From the NCBI GenBank assembly GCA_030760725.1, contig JASWHV010000012.1, forward strand, positions 84,828,968 through 84,892,967: a stretch of 64,000 nt of DNA. The letters are read 5' to 3'. A program made the position numbers and the translations under genes. The DNA comes from Neostapfia colusana (taxonomy: Eukaryota > Streptophyta > Magnoliopsida > Poales > Poaceae). Below, piece after piece: positions 43,926 through 55,400 of this stretch. The notes under the pieces were generated by a model. The model did not search any database, was not told where the DNA came from, and worked only from the letters and a program-made list of their open reading frames with translations. Position 1 is the first letter of the stretch, and every line of letters begins with the position of its first letter.

Positions 43926-45592
43926 ATGGCTGCACGCGGCCTTCAAACGTTGCTCCTCTGCAACGCGGCTCTGCTGCTACAGCTCCTTTCCCCGTGCACG
44001 GGGCTCAGCCTCGACACGGTTCGGGAGTTCCTCACGCGGGAGGAGGACACCATTGTCTTCAGCCTCATCGAGAGGGCCAGGTACCCGCTCAACCGGCCGG
44101 CCTACGACCACGCCTGCCCCGGACGCCGCTTCAACAGCTCCTTCGCCGAGCTCTTCATCCGCGAGTCCGAAGCCGTCCAATCCAAGGTCGGATTCATTCC
44201 CTCCCGACCTGTGTATGACAATTCCTCGTGTTCTTGTTTGAGCTTTAGAATGCAAGTAGAACTGAGCGAGATCGTTCCCTTTATGATCCTTTTCATGCTG
44301 ATTATTCGCCGGCATTGTCAATTTCTGAGCCCGTGTTCGATTAAATTATTCTTTGAGTGAGTTGAGCTCGATCATGACGTGCTGACTTGAGCTTTTAAAA
44401 TTTTTAGTCAATCGGTATTAAAGGATCTGGGGAAGGTGCTGACTGAAGCTAACTTATTCCTGCTAACTAATTCGTTCTCTTTGTTGACTTCTTTTCTCCT
44501 GAATATGAGTTTGTTATGCGGGCAGAGAAGAAATTTGTAAGCATAGCCGGCTAAAAGTTTTCTTCGTTCGCACCGAGAAAAATATATATTGTAATGAAAC
44601 TTCGACTCGGACTGCAGTGCCGTAAAGCATTAAACAGCAAACATTGCGTGCATTGGGATCAAAGACTTGAAGTTCATGCTGATCTTAGTTGCTGTTGGGT
44701 TTTTCTTCACAGGCAGGAAGGTATCAAACCCTACTAGAGATTCCGTTCTTCGCTTACAGAGTTCCTTTCACACTGGCACCTCCATACAACTTCGCAAACG
44801 TAAGCATCCAGCTGCCATTGCTGAAAGACGCGTCACTCATAACTGCTTCTAAAAGATCTTACTGAACTCATGATCTCGATGCTATAATTTCAGGAGCTGT
44901 ATCCCGCTGCCGCATTTGTAAACGTGAATGATGACATATGGAGCATGTACTTCAACGATCTGCTCCCTCTGCTGGCCAGGAATGGCGATGATGGCAACTA
45001 TGCTGTAACTGTCGATTCAGACCTTGCATGTCTGCAGGTAAACAAACCGTCTTCCACTGCGAATTCATCGCACGGTGCTCAATTCGTCACACGCCATGAG
45101 TTTTACACTGAAAATGTCGTCATTTTGCAGGCGCTCTCACGAAGGATCAACTACGGCAGATTTGTGGCAGAGACGAAGTTCAGAGGCGGCCAACAGACGT
45201 ACACAAGTTTAATTCAATCCAAGGTGTTCCAAAGTTTCACATATACTATTGCTACTAGCCTAGTAATGTGCTATCTTGAGAATCAGGTGAAGGATATGTA
45301 GGAGTGTAAGCTAACAGTGTCTAGAATTTCCTTCTTGCAGGACAGAGGTGCTCTGATGACATTCCTGACATCTGAAGCCCAGGAAGATGCGGTGAAGAGA
45401 AGGGTAGAGAAGAAGGCCGTGGTGTTTGGGCAGAGTATAACACTAGATGGATCAATTGGAACAGATGTTAACAACAGCAGTCAGGCCAATTTCAATGTTG
45501 ATCCTTCATTGGTTCGTAAGCTGTATGATCAATGGGTAATCCCGTTGACTAAACAAGTGGAGGTCGAATACCTTCTCCATCGTCTTGATTGA
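43926..45592 (+). CDS. CM2: Chorismate mutase with N-terminal signal-like segment
   Basis: The enzyme converts chorismate to prephenate, the branch point to phenylalanine and tyrosine. Exons: 43926-44186, 44713-44799, 44894-45037, 45131-45223 and 45341-45592, all GT-AG and in phase 0, giving 278 residues; Arabidopsis cytosolic CM2 has about 265. The AroQ helix block REEDTIVFSLIERARYPLN is at about 38-56, SDLACLQALSRRINYGRFVA spans the exon 3/4 junction, and the C-terminus ends PLTKQVEVEYLLHRLD as in plant CM2. The catalytic Arg and Lys of the LSRRI...ETKF segment appear kept. Residues 1-29 (hydrophobic run LLLCNAALLLQLLS, then SPCTG) look like a secretory signal rather than a plastid transit peptide, which is odd for a CM2. 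A (CT)n tract at 43884-43908 sits in the leader. The gene converges on the QWRF gene. Confidence 0.93.
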
Positions 45593-46324
45593 TATCATGT
45601 ATGTATCTAGCTAACCTATCTACACGCAATTGTGATCGATTGCTATTGCACAAAAGCATATGCAAACAAGAAACATACAGCAATTCTGCAGGAACGTACG
45701 GTTTAGATTTTACAATTATACCTTGAGTTGCATCAGCAGGTACAACCCATCAAATATTGCCAAAAGAATATGAACAGAATACTATCAGGGGAATAAGAGA
45801 ATGTAAACATGCCTTGCGTTTCCCACATAGGCCAACTTATCAGAAGGAAAGGTAGAAGCTGCTTTCCCATGAACCACTAACATTTCAGTCTTTATTACTT
45901 TCTTTAGGGACTTCTGTGCAAGTTGGTTGGGACAGCTGTCTCCGTATCCTTCCAGTATCTACCAGTGTTCGTACGAGTCTTTGTACAATTTCTTTATCTA
46001 TTAATATAGAAAAGTATTATTGAAAAGGAGAGAGAGAGAGAGAGGAGCAAAACAAATGAATCACTGTACGTTGAAAACAATTTACAGCTTTCTGTGCCCC
46101 CGACTACATCCATGTCCATCTGACGAGGCCTCTTCTAAACCATGCTGTTAGCGGCAGAGCGTCGAGCCATGAGTTTTATACCGGGAGGTCAGGAGGTACT
46201 GTACATGGAGTATGGTCTGTTACTTCATCAGTTCATCTCTACGGGTTCCTGTTTCATTTGCTCGGCTGAGGTAATCTGATGCTGCTGTCAGAAAAAACAC
46301 GGTCGATTTGTTCGCAAGTTCATT
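45593..46324. other. Convergent 3' flanks of two genes
   Basis: This 730-bp stretch holds the 3' untranslated ends of the chorismate mutase gene (plus) and the QWRF gene (minus). There is a (GA)n tract at 46030-46043. No further coding sequence is visible. Confidence 0.6.
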
Positions 46325-49300
46325 TCACCCTGAATCCTCTCTCAGTTGCATCAGATGTGTGCGAAGGCAGGACTCCTTTACCTGACGAAAGATAACATCA
46401 TTCACTAACGGAGCTTATAGATATTTCTTGGATTAGCGGTTCTGTTGTTGCAATCTGCACTAAAAATGAGAAATTCAACATTTGGGGTCCAGTCCGAGTC
46501 TTGGAAATTCAATCATGGAGTGGCAAATGGTCCAGAATCCTGGACAGATCACTACCGAAATTTCCCAGTTTCCATGGTCCAGCCACAAGCCCACAAGGAG
46601 CAGACAACTCCAAAACATGACATGGCATGCAAGTCCTGCAGCAAACTCTAGAGGACTTTTTGAATAAATCTATGAACTGTTTCTGATGTTCCATACAACG
46701 AAAATGACTGGATTGTTGCACCAAAAAATTACTAAAGTGATCAAAAGAGGATCTGGTGTCAGTGTTTCCTTTAAAGAAATTAAACTCTACAGTCTGAACT
46801 AAGCATCAATGTGTAAATACTTGTAGATAAATCTCGAGACAATTGTTCGACTAGGACTAGGAGTCAAAAGTTGTGACCAGACAGCGATACAAATTTACCT
46901 GCAATTTCGCGACTGTAGCTAGGAGCTGTCTGCACTCGTCGAGAGCAGCCCTTTCTTGTCTTGCCGTAACTGAAAGTTCTGAAACCAATGATGTCATATC
47001 TTCCACCTGGTAGAACATGTTCTAGCGTCAGACTGACCGCACTGGCGGCCCGCTGATTATACGTGAAAGGTCGTCCGCAGCGGGGCCTGAAAAAGCGCTT
47101 GCAAATTCCAGGCTGCTACAGGACAGCGCCAAATGAAGAGGCCCAGTAGCACCGGTAGAAAAGGAACAAAAGAGAGAAAGAAAGAAAGAAAAAGAGGAGG
47201 AAGAAAGGAAAGAAAGAAGAGAAGGAAAAAGGGAAAGTAAAAAAAGAAAGAAGGGACGAAAAAGGGAGAAAAGAAAGAAAAAGGAAAAAAATAAGAAGAA
47301 AGGAGAGAAAAGTAAGAAAAAATATGGTGATTTTTTATAAGTTGTAGATATAATATTATTAACATAAAAGTAGTTATATGCAATAATATAAATATGAGTT
47401 AGTTATATTATATAATAGAAAATTGATGATAGTTGATATAGAGGTCCGATTTAGAGGTGAACGAGTGCAGAGAAATAAACTGTAAAGGTAGGAATATTTT
47501 AGAGTTGACTGTAAATAGGTAAAAATATTCTTTTAGAGATTCGATATAGAGGTCCACGAGTGCGAATAGCCTCAATAAGAGCAGCAAAGGACGTCCCATC
47601 ATCCATCAAACGATGTGTTGAACAGTTTATACTAATCTGAAGTTCCATTATTGTGGCAAATAATTTAAACTAGAATCCAAAAGCTTTATGAATGGGTGCT
47701 TCTGTCTAACCTTTGATTGCAAGTAGCAAATCGAGGAACTCAAAGCTTGCATAACATCAACAGCTGAGCTTACAGCGTTCTTCACTGCGACTGCCTCTGC
47801 CTGTTCATATGATAGTAGGGTCAATATCCTCAAACAAATTAAGAAATCCTACGTTCAAATCAACGTGTCATTTGAAAGGAATTGTTTGTTCACTAAGCAC
47901 CTGTGCTCCTGATGTGACTGGAAGGCGTAACGTTCTTGCTTTAAGAGCCTCGATCGCCTCAGCTAATGTACTGCTGTTCTCTTCTTCTAGATCCGGCCAT
48001 CGCTCGAGATAAGTAATCTGAATCAGTAACGTGATCACTGGTCAGAAATAAACAGACAATTAATTTGCAGGGCACCTGTTTGGAAAAGCAGGGAACAAGG
48101 ATGGCTAGTATTTTTCGATAAATCCAAATCCTTCAAAAATCATATGACCTTTCACTCCTAACCATAGAAATAAGTTGAGTTGTGAACTTGCACCTGCTCT
48201 GTTACAATGGCATGCAGCTTCATCTCTTGCTGCAATAGCCGCACATCAATTCTTGTTGTGGTTAAAGCATCTTGCAGCGTCAAGATACTTTCTGAAACAC
48301 TAAAAATAGTGTTCTGTTTACATGACAGGAGAAAAGGTATCATGTCAGTCGAACGTCGCAAAATGATGAGATATCCAGAAAACATTCCTACTAAACCGCT
48401 GAGCACTAATGTAAATAAATCATTGACGTATTATATTAGGCTAAAAATCACTGACGGATTATTACTACAAAGTAAAGAGTACAGTTGCAACACTAGATCA
48501 AAAATAAATTTAATGCAAAATGCTAGTTGGATGAAGTAATTACTTGTATGATTTGCCATAAAAACAAAATACTACTCCATCAATCCTAATAACAAGTAAA
48601 GAAGATGAACTTGTCATATCTCAGTCTTTCTCACCATCATGTTGCGTAGATAAATTGCAGTACAAACAAAACATAACAATGACCGCAGAAAATAAATTAC
48701 TAGCAACAGTAATAAAATAGTTAACACAAAGATGCGAGTTATACCTCGGCGCTATTTCTCCGGAATAATAGCGTGGCTCCTGAAATCGCATTTATGAAGC
48801 GCCACTGCAGGTATCTGTTATCCAGCAGACGTAGCTGGTGGATGTTCTCGATCTGGTTTGCAGTCTTCTTACCTTTCCGCGCATCAAAAACAAAGTTCAA
48901 AACAGGATGTGCAGCACCTGGTTGAGCAGCTGAAGAAGCACATTTTGATCGGCAAGATGCTGAAGGCCTTATCCGTGACGGACTCTGACAGGCCTTGGAA
49001 GTAGAGGACGCAGCTGACACGAGCTTGCTCGGCGACGATGGTCGGTGCAGAATTGGGACAGATATGGACCTGCTCGGCCGGCAACCGGATTTAGAGCCAT
49101 CTGACGTCTGCGAAGAGGAACTACTGTCTGCGTCCTCTCTTCTGCTCCGGTGGATAGCCGCCCTCTTCGCCATCTCGTTCGACGGGCTCAGGTGCTTGCC
49201 TGTGCCTTCAGATGGACGCATCCTCGTTGCAGAATGTGCTGCTGAAGGATGCGACGAAGGGACTGACCTGCTCGCATTTCCGGCAATGCTTGCCGAGGTG

Positions 49301-49941
49301 AGGCCAACACAGCCCCGGCCGCTCATCATCGCCGACCATCGGTGTTGCTCGACGATCCTCTTGGATGGAGACTCCGAGGGCCGTGCGTTCTCGCATTGGT
49401 TGCCGATGCCGTACTGACGAATTGGACTCCTCTTCGTCTCAGGCGCACCGTCTGCCTGCACCTTGACCTTGGCCACCTCTGAAGGCAAGCCACGGACCAA
49501 CCTGTCTATCTTCTTGGCAGGGGCCGGCACAGACTCTGACCAAGGCGAGGGCGACGAGCTCCGCGCCGACGCCGACAAGCCATCAGTCGCCTTTGCCGAG
49601 TCGCGGATCGGCGTGGCGGACCTTGCCGTGACGGCGGCGGAGGGCTTCAGCTGAGAAGACGGGACAGCTGAAGTCACGGCAGGCCTTGGTCTGTCAGCGG
49701 ACCGTGCTCTGTTGCACGACGCCGTGCCGTCGGTTGCCGAGGCCCGGCCGGGGCTCGGGAACGTGCACCGCCTCGCCGCAGCAGCCGGCGCGGCTGGCTT
49801 GAACCTGGAGGCGGCCTCTCTCCTCCGGCCACCCGGAGCAGCCGCATTGCCCTTCTCGGATGGCACCAGAGGCCGCCGCGGCGCGCCATCGGCCGCAGCA
49901 GCCTTCCTTCCCTCGCCCGCGCCCAGCTTCACGTCGTCCAT
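46325..49941 (-). CDS. QWRF-motif (AUG8/EDE1-like) microtubule-associated protein
   Basis: QWRF-family proteins bind microtubules. The named plant members AUG8, EDE1 and SCO3 act in spindle, phragmoplast or cortical microtubule organisation, AUG8 as a subunit of augmin, the gamma-tubulin-recruiting complex. Exons on the minus strand: 49941-48745, 48313-48194, 48017-47901, 47800-47711, 47006-46899 and 46381-46325; GT-AG, all phase 0, total 562 residues, within the family range. Residues 1 to about 330 are a basic Ser/Pro/Arg/Ala-rich low-complexity region with many SP sites. The signature LLDNRYLQWRFINA lies at about 375-388, at the end of exon 1. Exons 2-6 encode the coiled-coil-like helices of the DUF566 domain (TLQDALTTTRIDVRLLQQEM, SSTLAEAIEALKARTLRLPV) and end LMQLREDSG. 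Exon 1 is very GC-rich. Intron 4 contains a GAAA-type microsatellite. Confidence 0.92.
47150..47330. repeat. Purine-rich (GAAA)n-type microsatellite
   Basis: About 180 bp of almost pure A and G on the plus strand with irregular GAAA, GGAAA and GAAAAA units. It lies inside intron 4 (47007-47710) of the QWRF gene, so the transcript carries a long pyrimidine tract there. No coding role. Confidence 0.85.
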
Positions 49942-52452
49942 GGAGGCGAAGAGCAGCCGCGCGCCCCGAGAGGCACCACCCGCATCGATGTGGTGTGGCT
50001 CTCATCAAGCTACGGCTCGCGCCACTTCCCTTGGCGAGGCCAAAACCGCGCGGATCTACCACAATACGACGCCAACCACCGGGATAAGCAGGGATGGAAG
50101 CATCCAATAACCTTGTTTGGACTCGAAACGAACGACACGTCGCGACATTGGGGACGGGGAGAGGAACCGAGCGTGCGCTGGGAATCGAACGGCTCGCCAC
50201 CGCGCGATCGGGAATCCCTGCGGTTCGTTGTCGCTGCCGCGCCGAGTCGCTCTCGTCACGGGGATGCCGTGGCCGTCATGCCGTGTACAGGTCGGGAACG
50301 GTCCCCTGGGGTGGGGAGAAGAAACTCCGGGAAAAAAACCGGCGCGCGAGCGAGGCTTGGACTTGGAGTGGACACACGCAGAGCGAAACAGTAACTCGGC
50401 TAGCTAGAACTGACGCTTTCAGGCGTCCCTGGCACCGACACGAACACATGCATGTAATAGCTTCCAAGCAGCACGGGAAACAATGACGGTTCGATCGATG
50501 CAGACAAGAACGCTAGTAAATCCAACTGAAATCCCCAAAATTAATTTCCAAACGATGGAGGAATCAACAAAAGCAGCAAGGGCAGATAAAACCGTACCAG
50601 CTCATAGTCATAGACGAAGCTGATAACCCCACGCAATGCGTCTTCTCAGGTTTCCGGAACCTGGCTTTGGGTCAGCCATGCAAGAAAGGAAGCTCAGATC
50701 ACCGGAGCCCGAGACTGGCGCGCTGCGAACGTTTTTGTTGATCTGATGAAGCGAGCGGGTGTTTAGCAATCAAGTCATCCCGACGCGTCCAGCGAATTCG
50801 ACGCCGAGTCGCACGGAAAGGGACGCCTGACTTCGGTGCAAAGGATTCACCGTAATGGCGCCGTACGGTTCGGTTGCTAACAGCTCGAGGTGACGGGAGA
50901 AGGCCAGGGCCGAGCTAGGCGCGGGCCAGCTCTAGTCTAATCGGTCCCTGAAGCGTGTCGTTTAGGATTTACCTCGGGGGCGGCGCGTATCGGTGCCGGA
51001 TCGCCGGCCGCGCTCGGTGCAGAAACCCAGTCGCCGTCGTGCCGTTGGGAACCCCCGGAGCTGAGCCGTGCTGTTTGTGGACTCCTGCACCTGCAAGCGT
51101 TTGCTCTCTCGCGTCGGACTCTGCCTTGCTTCAGCAGGAGCGGTGCGCGCGGGAGCAGAGGCGGGCCGCGGGCGAGCAGCGCGCAACAGTTGCGGCGCAG
51201 GGCTGGACGGTTGTTGGCCCGTGGCGCCACTCTGCCGGGGCAAAGCGGGGTGCTCCTGCCAAGTCGCGCCTGGCTCGCCGGTTGCGGTGCAGGGGCTGGA
51301 CCTGGAAGATTGGTTGGTCGCTTGGATGCACGGCAAAATTGAGCCGCAAGGCAGGTTCTGCAGGTCACCCCTCTCCTGTCAGGCCGTCACCTACCATCGC
51401 GAGGTGCATGCCTGCATGGCCACGCAGCTTTCGCCAGCTGCATTTCGCACAACCCTAGCCTTGTAGGCGAGTGTTTTCTTTATCGTTGCGCTGTGTGACT
51501 TGTGTGTTTGCTATTATGTTGCTGCTAAGTCGTGGTATGGAAGTGAACGAAACGGAACCGCCGCGCACCGGGAAAGTTCCGTTCGAGTTTTTCAAGCATA
51601 CAAACACAGAGAGGACCAACAAAGCGCTGCTACTACTTCCTCACTCGTTCGTCCTCGGTGTAAACCTGGCCTGTCTTTGAACCATTGCAAGCGCGAGTAC
51701 GACGACACCAAAGGCGCAGCCAACTCAGCGCGGCGGTTGGATGCTGGCGTGGCCCATGCGCACGCGCGCACGCATGTGACACACAGGACCGCGCCGGCCT
51801 GGTCCGCTGGTCCACCAGCGGAGAGGCCCATCCGGCCGGCGAGCACGCGCGTGCGTAGCGGCGACTCGTCGGGATCGAAGGGCGTCGGCCTCGGCGCACG
51901 AGCGGTCGAGCACCCCCTGGCTGGCCGTACACGTGGCGTCGGATCACACGTGCACGGATCGTTACGTGCTAGCGAAGAGCCGGGCCCAGCTGCTTGTTCC
52001 CGTTGCTCCGCGAGGCGAAGGTCGGAACATAACCGGTGACTCGGTAAGCCATCGGTTTTCTGTTGCCCAGCGCGACTGCGCGACAGCGCGAGTCCACTGC
52101 CAAGGTTGCTTGACCTTTTCCGCCGCCGGCCTGGAGCTCGTGAGTCTCGAGAAGCCAGAAATGTAAAATAGTTAGTTTGACATCGTCGCCGTTGGTGGGC
52201 CTCAGATTACCACGGCACCAGGCCTTTTGAGAGGAAATAACTATGGGCCTGGCAACTCGCTCGACATGGAACGGATTACTGTATCTGGTCCAAGCCCATA
52301 ATCGACAGTGCGTCACTGTGTCTGGTGACTTCCCGTCCAGATCAAAGCCCAGTCACACCCCACCGTGATTGGAATCATCGTCGGCTCGTCGCGGCCGCTC
52401 CGGCGATCCTCCTCCTCCTCGCCCACACCGCCGCCTCGCGATCCGGGCCGAG
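49942..52452. other. Intergenic region between divergent genes
   Basis: It separates the start of the QWRF gene (minus) and the start of the calcineurin-B-like gene (plus), so both promoters must be here. The sequence is GC-rich, with overlapping open frames in several directions around 50950-51470 and 51500-52040. None has a recognisable domain or conserved start. I see no transposon ends. Confidence 0.5.
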
Positions 52453-55400
52453 ATGGGGAGCACCTCTTCCATGCTCACCCAGTACGACATCGAGGAGGTC
52501 CAGGACCACTGCAACCACGCCTGTAAGTCGCTAACTAATTGACGAGGAACCCCCTTCGCTGCTCCCGTCTGCTCTGCTCTGATCTGATCTCGTCCCGTGC
52601 TTCGGTGGCGATGGAAGCTAGTCTCGCAGCAGGAGATCGTGTCCCTGTACCACCGCTTCTGCCAGCTCGACCGCAACGGCGGCGGCTTCGTCTCCGCCGA
52701 CGAGTTCATGTCCGTCCCGGAGTTTGCTGTCAACCCCCTCTCTCAGGTGCGGTCTCAGCTCACTTCACGTCACGTCACTTGTCATTTCCCTCCTTTTCAG
52801 CTATACTCTAGCTTGCCCTAGTATAGTAGCGGCTATAGACCATGTGTTACATACAGGGTCTCCTGGCTGGTAAAAGGTGTGAATCGTGGGATGAAAGGGC
52901 TGACAAATTCTAACTGAAGAACGCTGTGTTTCTATTAGAGGCTCCTGCGGATGCTCGACGGGCTGAACTTCAAGGAGTTTGTGGCGTTTTTGTCGGCGTT
53001 TAGCCCTCGCACAAGCCTGCAGCAAAAGATAGAATGTTGGTGCTTGATTCCTCTTGAATTTCTCCATTAGCTTCCCGTCCATATTCAGTATGGAATGGAC
53101 GTTTTCTGAATTCTGCTTTAGGTCTGACTATATCTGTTTCTCTATGTAGTTATTTTCAAGGTTTATGACACCGACTGCAATGGAAAGGTTGCATTTGATG
53201 ACATCTTGAGCATCTTGCGGGACATGACGGGTTCATTTATGACTGAGCAACAGAGACAGGTTTGTGCTTAGGATTTCTGATATCTTGTGTTATGATACTT
53301 CAAACCGAAAACGTCTGGACCATTTTGTATCAAATAGGATTGGGCATTTATTCAATCTGCAGATCAAATAGTTTGATATTCCCAACGGGAACCTAACAAA
53401 TTGCCATGAGTCAGTGGTTAAGTTGTCATATCCTTTGGATATGCTTCTTTTATACGTACTCTAGATTATCTTTCTTCCTGTCTTCATCATTTTGTCAGGC
53501 ATGTTGGATAGCCACAGCTGTATGAACTGCTGCATTTTTCAACTTCTAGTTTACCTTCGAAATCTAATTTACCTAAATGTAATGGACTTTCTGTTCTATC
53601 CTACCATCATTTTGTTGGAAATCCGGGGTTAATTTCCTCTCATCTTTTTTTTTAATTTCTCTGTTTTTCTCTTGATTTCTTCTCAATAGGGGGGTGGGGG
53701 CTGTATATATAGCCCCAAATTACAAAGTCCTAATCTAATACTACCTAGACTCCTACTTTTATTTGACTTGGACTCTATCTCTAACTCTAGTTTAATCTAG
53801 AAAACAAGATTATTTCTAACAATCACCCCCTAATCTCGTTTTTCTAGATAACGCTCAACACTTTTTAGGATGGAAACACACTTCCACCCTACGCACATAT
53901 TTGGGGTGGACACTACACCCCCAGGATGGTCACTTCACCCTGCACACACTAGAGGATGGGCACTACATGCCCCCGAGATGGGCACTACATCCCGGACGCG
54001 AATTTGGGTTGGGTACTGCAACCCTGGAGTGGGCACTACACTCCTGAGGTGGGCACGACGCCTCGAACACTCAATTTTGGGATGGGCACGTCTTCATTCC
54101 CAGAATGGTCGCATCTTCATCCTGCACACAAATTTGGGTTGATCACATCTTCAACCCTAGAATGGGCTCATCTTTATCCTACACTCGATCTCGAAATGGG
54201 CTCATCTTCATTCCAACCACATACCCGAGATGGCCACATCTTCATCTCGAGCACACCTCGCATTGGCCTGCTCTTCCTCACGTGACAGAGCACCCAATAT
54301 TCTTCTTCACATTCATCGTCGTGACGGTAGCACCTTGGGTCGCGAATCTCGTACTCCTCCAAGATCCATCCCGTGCTATGCCGCTTCCTGAGTTCACACA
54401 TGTAGAAACAAACTTGACCAAACGCCACTGCACCACGACTCCCACGTTGGAAATCGACTGTGCAAACTTGGTAGCGCTATGCTTCCAGAAGCCACCACCG
54501 CCGGACCGTTGTACTCGAGGCTTGCTTCGCCTGCGTAACGTGAAAAAGTATCGCAAGTTGCGCAGACCATAGTTTGCCAAAAGGTCCCACGGCGTCACAT
54601 CATAGAAGTCTGCTTCTATCACAACGCCCGCCTTGCATGGTGGAAAACCACACAGCTGTGGTCGGAGAAAGTGAAGCACCAGCTCGTCCTCCGTTGGTCT
54701 GAAAGACGAATCATGTGCCATGTTCTGCAGACACCTCCTTGGTCATGAACTGGCACTTGACCAACACAAGAACACGCAGTCCAGCCCAACCCAGTCCAGA
54801 TTCTCTTGACCTCCTCTGGCCCACCTCAGCCCAGCCGGCCCACCTGAGCACACTTGGCCCAACAGGCCTCAGCCTTGGTCTTGTCGCTTTCGTCGCGGAC
54901 AGCACCACCCGTCGCGCGCACCGACGCAGCGGCAGTCGGTGGCCTCAAGTCTTGTCGCTTTCGTCGTCGGGCCGTCAAGCACGCCGCCACACCGTCGGGA
55001 ACCGACGATTCCCACCTATGCACGCCTGTTCTTCGTCGGATTCAACCTGATCTGCTCTCGAGCTGCTTCCCCGGCCGCCGGATTCACCTCGAGAGCCCCC
55101 CCCCCCTCCACCTTGTGCAGGAGCTGGCCTTGACCCCTCTGTCCCCGAGCTCGCTCGCCTGTGAACCGCTCCGGGCCAGTTTGGCCGCGCCACCCCTCCC
55201 GGGGGCAACACAAGGTTAGATCTTGAACCCTAGCTCTGATGCCAAATGTTGGAAATCCGGGGTTAATTTCCTCTAATCTTTTTTCCTTTCTTTTTTTAAT
55301 TTCTCTAATTTTCTCTTGATTTCTTCTCAATAGGGGGGCTGTATATATAGCCCCCAAATTACAGAGTCCTAATCTAAATACTACCTAGACTCCTACTCTT

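Noticed and set aside
50955..52039. Several 120-180-codon open frames between the QWRF and calcineurin-B-like genes
   Set aside because: Overlapping in both directions, with arginine/alanine-rich translations and no conserved motif. Better explained by GC-rich intergenic and promoter DNA.
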